This document shows, piece by piece, positions 7,744 to 12,031 of a stretch of 12,031 nucleotides of DNA. The translations under genes and the position numbers were made by a program. The notes under the pieces were generated by a model. That model was given only the letters and a program-made list of their open reading frames with translations, had not been told where the DNA came from and did no database searches. Location of the stretch: assembly GCA_031288935.1 (NCBI GenBank), contig JAITQL010000129.1, positions 1 through 12,031 of the forward strand. The letters are read 5' to 3'. Numbering within the stretch: position 1 is the stretch's first letter; the number at the start of each line of letters is the position of its first letter. The DNA is from Tannerella sp. GTDB lineage: Bacteria; Bacteroidota; Bacteroidia; Bacteroidales; Tannerellaceae.

Positions 7744-8412
7744 TTAAAAACGAAAAGCATATCCCAGTCCAATCATGTGATTCCCGTTCGTATCGTCATC
7801 GTCCCGGAAGTTGGTGTAGCGATAAAAGAGTTCCAGTGCATGCCGGCGGTTTATTTTATACATTGTGCCGGCGGTGTAGCGTATCTTGTTCATCCGGTTG
7901 TCCACCGGGTCGTTCAAAGGCTTGTAGAACTCGAGGGAAAGGTAGGGTTCAAAACCGGACTTCCTGACGTCGTACTCCAACTTCAAACGGCTTCTGAGGA
8001 ACTGTTTCGGATTGGCGCGTTTCGCTGTTTCTTCCACGCCGACGCGATACGTGCTTTGGAAACGTTCACGCAACGACAGGGTGAAACGTTCAAAGGTATA
8101 GGAACCGCTGGCATAAGCATAGTAGCGATGCCGCATCTCCCATCCCTGTTTCTCGTGATTGAAGCAGATGGGATTGTAGGCTACTCCGGCTTTCAGGTAT
8201 TGGACGGGTTTGTAGCTTACCGACAAGTCGCCGGCAATGCGGTCAGGCGTCGAAAAGTCGTCGCGCAGTCGAAACTCTTCCCCCAGCGTTATTTCAAATT
8301 TGCGAAACAGCTTTTTGGACTGCTCCAGTGTGAGCGACGAACCCCAGTCCTGCTGTGCATGGACTGTCACGCTTGTTGCCAGGCAAAAGAAGACTGTTTT
8401 ACAGGCGTTCAT
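7744..8412 (-). CDS. DUF2490 outer-membrane beta-barrel protein
   Basis: Product of 222 aa with a signal peptide (hydrophobic VFFCLATSVTV, likely cut after VHA at residue 19) and a mature start QQDWGSSLTLEQ. The rest alternates polar and hydrophobic residues in short strands rich in Tyr, Phe and Arg (for example LKAGVAYNPICF, RHRYYAYASGSYTF, LSLRERFQSTYRVG), as in small barrels. It ends in GLGYAFRF, with a terminal Phe typical of outer-membrane insertion signals. A conserved-looking acidic turn (RDDDDTNGNH) precedes the last strand, as in DUF2490 proteins. The molecular function of the family is unknown to me. The gene overlaps the end of the DUF4956 gene by 14 nt and lies 12 nt before the kinase gene, so it belongs to the operon and would give the system an outer-membrane component. 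Confidence 0.82.
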   Translation of the reverse strand: MNACKTVFFCLATSVTVHAQQDWGSSLTLEQSKKLFRKFEITLGEEFRLRDDFSTPDRIAGDLSVSYKPVQYLKAGVAYNPICFNHEKQGWEMRHRYYAYASGSYTFERFTLSLRERFQSTYRVGVEETAKRANPKQFLRSRLKLEYDVRKSGFEPYLSLEFYKPLNDPVDNRMNKIRYTAGTMYKINRRHALELFYRYTNFRDDDDTNGNHMIGLGYAFRF

Positions 8413-9088
8413 TGTCGGAGGGGAATTTGGTGATGTTGTCTGCCGTATTCGCTTCGCGGGAAGCGCTTTCGTAATACACTTTCAGCATGGCCGAGTCGCG
8501 AAGAAAATCAATATGCCCTACTTCAATGCGTTGCACCTTCAGCCCGGTGCGGAGCGAGATGTCCTGTAACAGTTCGCCGTACCTGTCGGGCGTGATCAGT
8601 TGGATATTGTCGTAAAGCACCCATTTGCAGGAAACATGTTTCAACCATTTCTCGCTCTCCAGTCCCCAGGCCACAAGAACAAAGATCAGGTTGACCACCA
8701 GGAGTTCGACATAGCTCATTTGCACGGACAGCCCGTTGATGACAGCGATAGCCGTGATCGTGAACAAATAGGTCATTTCACGGATGGGAACGGATTCGGT
8801 ACGGTAGCGGATGATACCGAAAATAGCGAAAACGCCCAGCACGAAGCCCACCTTCAGTTTCACGCCTCCCAAGAGGAAGATGATGAAAAAGACACTGAGC
8901 GCAATCATGGTAAAGGTAAAATAGTAATCGCGCCGCCTGCTCTTGGGATAATAAAAGAAATGGATGATCGTGCCTGTCACCACAAAATTAAACACATACC
9001 TCAGCAGCATCTGCCATAAGCCGACTGCGTCAATCAGCTCCACGCCCAGCAACTGAGCGCCGTTCACCGTATCAAAAAAATCTTCCAT
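8399..9088 (-). CDS. DUF4956 domain-containing membrane protein
   Basis: Inner-membrane protein of 229 aa with about five hydrophobic segments (near 27-47, 55-74, 77-93, 104-121 and 125-143) and a soluble C-terminal part (about 150-229). Between the third and fourth segments is the conserved-looking stretch GIIRYRTESVPIREMTYLF (91-109), which I recognise as the DUF4956 signature. The C-terminal part (LKVQRIEVGHIDFLRDSAML) looks like a small alpha/beta domain. Members commonly sit beside VTC-domain genes, as here, where the VTC gene ends 10 nt upstream. In eukaryotic VTC complexes the polymerase domain is attached to membrane helices that carry the product across. This protein could supply the missing membrane part for the soluble VTC protein. 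That role is inference. Confidence 0.85.
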   Translation of the reverse strand: MEDFFDTVNGAQLLGVELIDAVGLWQMLLRYVFNFVVTGTIIHFFYYPKSRRRDYYFTFTMIALSVFFIIFLLGGVKLKVGFVLGVFAIFGIIRYRTESVPIREMTYLFTITAIAVINGLSVQMSYVELLVVNLIFVLVAWGLESEKWLKHVSCKWVLYDNIQLITPDRYGELLQDISLRTGLKVQRIEVGHIDFLRDSAMLKVYYESASREANTADNITKFPSDNERL

Positions 9089-9098
9089 ACTTGAATAA

Positions 9099-9854
9099 TT
9101 AAAGATTGATCAACCTGTTTATCTGCCTCAACTTCGGTTTAAACAGATTGTGTTTTAAAGACGGATCGGTCATCACCGACCCGATGCAATACTTGCTAAG
9201 TCCCACCGGACGGATGCCCAGCTGTGCCAGCCGTTCCCCGCCCCTGGACGGTTTGCCCGATTCCTGCTTCCGCTCGATGATGACGAGGCCGGGCAACGCT
9301 TCGGATTGCCCGGTGCGCCGGTTTCGGAACGCAAGATTCAAGTCGACCGTCAGCCGTTCGGATTTCATCCGGTCAACCAGCGTAATCCGGTGATAGTCGA
9401 TTTCCACATGCGGCGACAGCTCTCCGAGGGTAAAGGACGTATGGTTGCAGAGGAAATGCCGGACGGCCTCGTCGGGCGCATACACGTACTCCGGTATCCG
9501 TATCCTTGTTTTGCAGGTACGTCCTTTGCTGCTCCTGTCCTTGACTTCCAGGAAATACAGGCGCGAATCGACATATTTCCGTATCCGTATTTTCTTTCTT
9601 GTTCCGCGCCGGTTGTGATGTGCCAGATACATGTCTGCGGCAAGGGTGTCCAGATACAATGTTTGATAAGGGCACAGCCGGCTGTGCAGGGTTTCCTGTA
9701 TGTCGTATGCCTCTTCCATGCCGGAGAGGAAACGGCACAAGCCATCGTGCGTAGTCATATATTTCGTGTCCACCCGGTTCATTAGCCTGATTTTACCCAT
9801 CTCCTCCAGGGTGACGGGATGAAAGGCCGACAGTATGCCCGTTTTGAAAATCAT
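9099..9854 (-). CDS. VTC-domain (polyphosphate polymerase-like, triphosphate tunnel) protein
   Basis: Soluble protein of 251 aa that is almost entirely one VTC domain. VTC domains belong to the CYTH/triphosphate-tunnel fold, and in yeast Vtc4 they make polyphosphate from ATP. Tunnel-type residues visible in order: R27, D29 and K31 (MNRVDTKY); YLDT (67-70); R90 and R92 (KKIRIRKY); E103 and K105 (FLEVKDR); K110, K115 and R117; E151 and R156 (VEIDYHRITL); D171 (TVDLNL); E194 and K196 (VIIERKQE); and K221 (LSKYCIG). Every charged position expected for a working tunnel seems present, so an active enzyme is likely. There is no SPX domain and no membrane segment. The start follows the lipoprotein stop by 1 nt. 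The actual product, whether polyphosphate or another phosphorylated polymer, is not proven. Confidence 0.9.
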   Translation of the reverse strand: MIFKTGILSAFHPVTLEEMGKIRLMNRVDTKYMTTHDGLCRFLSGMEEAYDIQETLHSRLCPYQTLYLDTLAADMYLAHHNRRGTRKKIRIRKYVDSRLYFLEVKDRSSKGRTCKTRIRIPEYVYAPDEAVRHFLCNHTSFTLGELSPHVEIDYHRITLVDRMKSERLTVDLNLAFRNRRTGQSEALPGLVIIERKQESGKPSRGGERLAQLGIRPVGLSKYCIGSVMTDPSLKHNLFKPKLRQINRLINL

Positions 9855-9855
9855 C

Positions 9856-11748
9856 TTACTTGCCGCCCGGCCTCATGCCGGTATTGCCGACGGTGGTGAC
9901 CGTCGAAGCGGTGGTGAATGTTCCGGCGGCGTTTCCCTTGGTATAGGCGGCGCCGGTGTAGAGTCCGTGGAAGTCGCTGCCGCCCGCAATACTGCCGCCG
10001 GTGTAGATGGCATATCCTGTTTTGGCTTCCAGCGCCGGGCTGCTGAAAAGCAGGGAGAGGCGTTGATAGCTTCGCGGCAACTGGAAGGTCATTACTTCCC
10101 TGCCGTCCGCAGCGGCTTCAATATGAATGACGGAAATGTTGCCTGTTGAAGCGCCGAAAAGAAGCGCATACTGCGTGCAGGCATTCGCTGTGGGCGACGA
10201 GGAGCCGCCTCCGATACCGACCAGCGTGCCGCCGGTGATGCTGAAACGGCCATTGTCGTCGTCGAATCCGTCTTCGGCAGCGCTCGCGGAAACGATGAGG
10301 CCGCCTGTGACGGTCAGCGTGCCGTTCGAGTCGATCGCGTCGTTCTTCGCGCTGCTGCAATAAATATTGCCACCGTCAATCTGGATATGTTGCGCGGCGT
10401 TGATGCCGTCGTCATACGCCTCGATATCCACGTCGCCGCCTGTGACGGTGAGCCGGGTCTTGCTTTCCAGTCCTTCGGCCTCCGTGCCAAAGGTGCGGAT
10501 GAGGATTGTGCCGCCGTTAATCAGCAGGTCGCCGTCGCACTTGACGGCTTTGGCGGCCGTGTCGTTGTTGCGGTCATAGACATACTGTCCTCCGCCGGTT
10601 GTGACCGTCAAGTCGCCGCCGTTTATCACGATTGATCCGTCGGCGCTGATTCCTTTCCCGCCTGTTCCGGCGCTGAGGATGCGAACCGTTCCGGCGTGGA
10701 CAAGCAGATTGGCGTCGCATTTGATACCGGCGGCGGAAGAAATGTCGGCCTCTTCCTTCACATAAAAGGCGTTGCCGGCGGTGTTGACGGTGATCTCTCC
10801 CTTCGTTACCGTCATGTTTCCGCCGGCGCTAAAGCCTTTGGAAGCATTTCCGTAGACATCTATTTCAATCGTTCCGTTACTGTCGACGGTCGTTTCTTTC
10901 GCGCTTTTAATACCGTGTCCCTTTTCGCCGACGGTCACAATCTGGACGGTTCCGCCGGTGATGTTCACCGCATCTTCTTCGCTCTCGATGCCGTCGCCGT
11001 CGGAACGGATGGCAAGCGTCCCGCTTTCGACCAGCACGTCATCGTTGGCGTGGATGCCGTCGCTTGCCGCTTCATTGATATGAATGTCGCCGTCGTACAT
11101 GCGGAAATAATCGTCGGTGCAAATGGCATGTTTATACTTGCCCCTTACGTCCAGCCGGCCTTTGCCGTAGAAATTCAGCTGTCCCTCGCTGAAAAAGGCG
11201 GCTTTCATGTCTTCCCCGCCGGTCAGGTCATACGAAACCCCGTCCGTCAGGCGGTTTTGGGTTTCATCCACTACGGTTACCGTGATCTTTTTGCCGCACT
11301 GGATATTGATGGCGGCTCCTTTCGGATTCGTAATTCCCACACCGTTCAAGACCAGTCCGAATTTATAGTTGCCATAAATCTTTACGGAACCGTCGCCGGT
11401 TGTGCCGGACAGGATATAGTTCAGTTCCACGTCTTCGCGGGTAGAAGTAATACGGACATGCCCCCCGCTGTTTTCAACCGTTACGCCATTACCGGCAAAA
11501 GGATTGTCGATAGAAACGCCCTCTCCGGTAAATACCAGGGCTACGGCATCGGAGACCAGTACCTCTTGCGTATTCGGATCAAGTTCTTCATCTTCCGTAC
11601 CGCCCGGATCGGACGGTACTTCCGGGATTTCCACATTTCCCGGTTCCTCCGGATTCCCGTCAACCATTTCCTCCGGGTCATTTATACACGACGGCAGACA
11701 GCATGTCGCAATCCAGAAAAAGAACAGTAAAAATCGCATTGTCTTCAT
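9856..11748 (-). CDS. Surface-type lipoprotein with Cthe_2159-like carbohydrate-binding beta-helix domain
   Basis: Lipoprotein of 630 aa. A hydrophobic signal (MRFLLFFFWIATCCLPSC) ends in the lipobox LPSC, with Cys21 as the lipidated residue. It is followed by an acidic stretch (INDPEEMVDGNPEE), which resembles Bacteroidetes signals for surface display, and a Pro/Glu/Asp-rich linker up to about residue 60. From about 66 to 510 come repeated rungs of the type DGIHANDDVLVESGTLAI, ISADGSIVINGGDLTVTT and GLESKTRLTVTGGDVDI, indicating a right-handed beta-helix of the Cthe_2159 family, whose founding member binds acidic plant polysaccharide. Many Asp residues in the rungs could bind calcium. A C-terminal beta domain (about 515-615) ends in GMRPGGK. 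It is the first gene of the operon, just behind the promoter. A role as adhesin or polymer-binding surface protein is inferred. Confidence 0.88.
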   Translation of the reverse strand: MKTMRFLLFFFWIATCCLPSCINDPEEMVDGNPEEPGNVEIPEVPSDPGGTEDEELDPNTQEVLVSDAVALVFTGEGVSIDNPFAGNGVTVENSGGHVRITSTREDVELNYILSGTTGDGSVKIYGNYKFGLVLNGVGITNPKGAAINIQCGKKITVTVVDETQNRLTDGVSYDLTGGEDMKAAFFSEGQLNFYGKGRLDVRGKYKHAICTDDYFRMYDGDIHINEAASDGIHANDDVLVESGTLAIRSDGDGIESEEDAVNITGGTVQIVTVGEKGHGIKSAKETTVDSNGTIEIDVYGNASKGFSAGGNMTVTKGEITVNTAGNAFYVKEEADISSAAGIKCDANLLVHAGTVRILSAGTGGKGISADGSIVINGGDLTVTTGGGQYVYDRNNDTAAKAVKCDGDLLINGGTILIRTFGTEAEGLESKTRLTVTGGDVDIEAYDDGINAAQHIQIDGGNIYCSSAKNDAIDSNGTLTVTGGLIVSASAAEDGFDDDNGRFSITGGTLVGIGGGSSSPTANACTQYALLFGASTGNISVIHIEAAADGREVMTFQLPRSYQRLSLLFSSPALEAKTGYAIYTGGSIAGGSDFHGLYTGAAYTKGNAAGTFTTASTVTTVGNTGMRPGGK

Positions 11749-11771
11749 ATCACTTCTCGTATTTATGCCGG

Positions 11772-11779
11772 CAAAGATA
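11772..11779 (-). promoter_or_regulatory. Bacteroidetes-type promoter (-7 box TATCTTTG) of the six-gene operon
   Basis: Read on the - strand, 11779 to 11772 gives TATCTTTG, a full match to the Bacteroidetes -7 consensus TAnnTTTG. It lies 23 nt before the lipoprotein ATG at 11748, so the leader would be short. About 19 nt further upstream is TTTTC, a poor match to the -33 TTTG element, which suggests that an activator may be needed. Confidence 0.6.
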
Positions 11780-11907
11780 TGAATAAGAGACTTTCCCTGA
11801 AAATAAATTCAATGAATCTTCCGATTTTATCAACGAACACTTGTTTTCGGGCTGTCTTTTACCTGAAACAGGGTGTCGCACGGTTATTTGGAACTCGTCC
11901 CGTTTCG

Positions 11908-11936
11908 CGCAGATTGACGCGGATTTCAACGCAGAT
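11908..11936. repeat. Triple CGCRGAT intergenic repeat
   Basis: CGCAGATT (11908), CGCGGATT (11918) and CGCAGATC (11930) occur in tandem at spacings of 10 and 12 nt. From memory, strings of CGCAGATT/CGCGGATT units are a known type of dispersed intergenic repeat in Bacteroidetes and several other phyla. Their function is unknown. Confidence 0.5.
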
Positions 11937-11959
11937 CAGTTATGTGCGACCTCGACGGA

Positions 11960-11996
11960 AAAATCTACGGTCTTTATGAGAAAATCTACGATCTTT
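11960..11996. repeat. Direct repeat with 21-bp period, candidate regulator binding site
   Basis: AAAATCTACGGTCTTT (11960-11975) is repeated as AAAATCTACGATCTTT (11981-11996), matching at 15 of 16 bases with a start-to-start distance of 21 bp, about two helical turns. This phasing suits a dimeric regulator on one DNA face. LytTR regulators are known to bind direct repeats with similar spacing, but these sequences do not match a LytTR consensus I know. Confidence 0.5.
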
Positions 11997-12031
11997 TGGT
12001 TTGATTTTGTTTACCGTTTTGTATTCGGGAT

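Larger units (their letters stand above)
5879..11748 (-). other. Predicted six-gene operon: beta-helix lipoprotein, VTC, DUF4956, DUF2490, LytS kinase, LytTR regulator
   Basis: All six genes run on the - strand with gaps of 1, 10 and 12 nt, a 14-nt overlap (8399-8412) and a 4-nt overlap (6595-6598). No internal stretch is long enough for a clear promoter, and a Bacteroidetes-type promoter box lies before the first gene. VTC-domain and DUF4956 proteins are, as I recall, frequent neighbours in bacterial genomes, often with a CotH-type kinase. Here a Cthe_2159-like lipoprotein occupies the first position and a complete two-component pair closes the unit. Confidence 0.8.
11749..12031. other. Non-coding upstream region of the six-gene operon
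   Basis: No convincing gene lies between the lipoprotein start and the window end. The only + strand ORF (11779-11979, 66 codons) starts on the promoter box, runs through the repeats and shows no protein motif. The region holds the promoter, a short palindrome ATTCA-A-TGAAT (11807-11817), the CGCRGAT repeats and a 21-bp-period direct repeat. It may also contain the control region of a gene beyond the window. Confidence 0.6.

Noticed and set aside
6799..8433. 544-codon ORF on the + strand
   Set aside because: It runs antisense to the kinase and DUF2490 genes, both of which carry family motifs. Its composition is His/Gln/Val-rich with no motif.
10200..11200. Repeating GCC/GTC-rich pattern that could suggest a DNA repeat array or CRISPR
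   Set aside because: The units vary in length and sequence and encode beta-helix rungs. There are no identical repeats or uniform spacers.
10696..11730. 344-codon ORF on the + strand
   Set aside because: It is antisense to the beta-helix lipoprotein, and its regular pattern only mirrors the repeated rungs of that gene.
11779..11979. 66-codon ORF on the + strand at the right end
   Set aside because: It starts on the promoter box and runs through intergenic repeats, and the translation has no motif.

Overview
The window looks like a chromosomal piece of a Bacteroidales-type Bacteroidetes genome, with coding DNA that is fairly GC-rich for that phylum. The evidence is a TAnnTTTG-type promoter box, a lipoprotein whose Cys is followed by acidic residues, a LytS/LytTR regulator pair, DUF2490 and DUF4956 proteins, and mostly weak Shine-Dalgarno sequences. 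Genus cannot be fixed from the sequence alone. No rRNA, tRNA, CRISPR array or intact insertion sequence was seen.

Region A (1-5455, + strand) is a tripartite RND efflux operon. A 5'-truncated periplasmic adaptor (1-879) is followed by a complete inner-membrane RND permease (876-4010) and a TolC-family outer-membrane channel (4007-5455). The genes overlap by 4 nt at ATGA start/stop junctions, so translation is probably coupled. Together they would form one pump spanning both membranes. The substrate cannot be read from the sequence.

Region B (5456-5878) is a gene-poor spacer between two convergent operons. It holds a weak terminator-like hairpin, a small hairpin with a GTAA loop, a perfect 8-bp inverted repeat, and a poorly supported 99-codon ORF on the - strand.

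Region C (11748 down to 5879, - strand) is a tightly packed six-gene operon and the most interesting part of the window. In transcription order it encodes: a surface-type lipoprotein with a Cthe_2159-like beta-helix (carbohydrate-binding) domain; a VTC-domain protein of the triphosphate-tunnel/polyphosphate-polymerase type; a DUF4956 membrane protein; a DUF2490 outer-membrane beta-barrel; a LytS-type histidine kinase with an arginine-rich loop between TM3 and TM4; and a LytTR response regulator. Gaps are 1, 10 and 12 nt, and two junctions overlap by 14 and 4 nt. A Bacteroidetes-type -7 box lies just upstream of the first gene. My reading, which is inference, is an envelope-spanning system that makes or handles a polyanion such as polyphosphate, displays a carbohydrate-binding adhesin, and carries its own sensor-regulator pair.

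Region D (11749-12031) is non-coding: the operon promoter, a triple CGCRGAT intergenic repeat and a 21-bp-period direct repeat that could be a regulator site.
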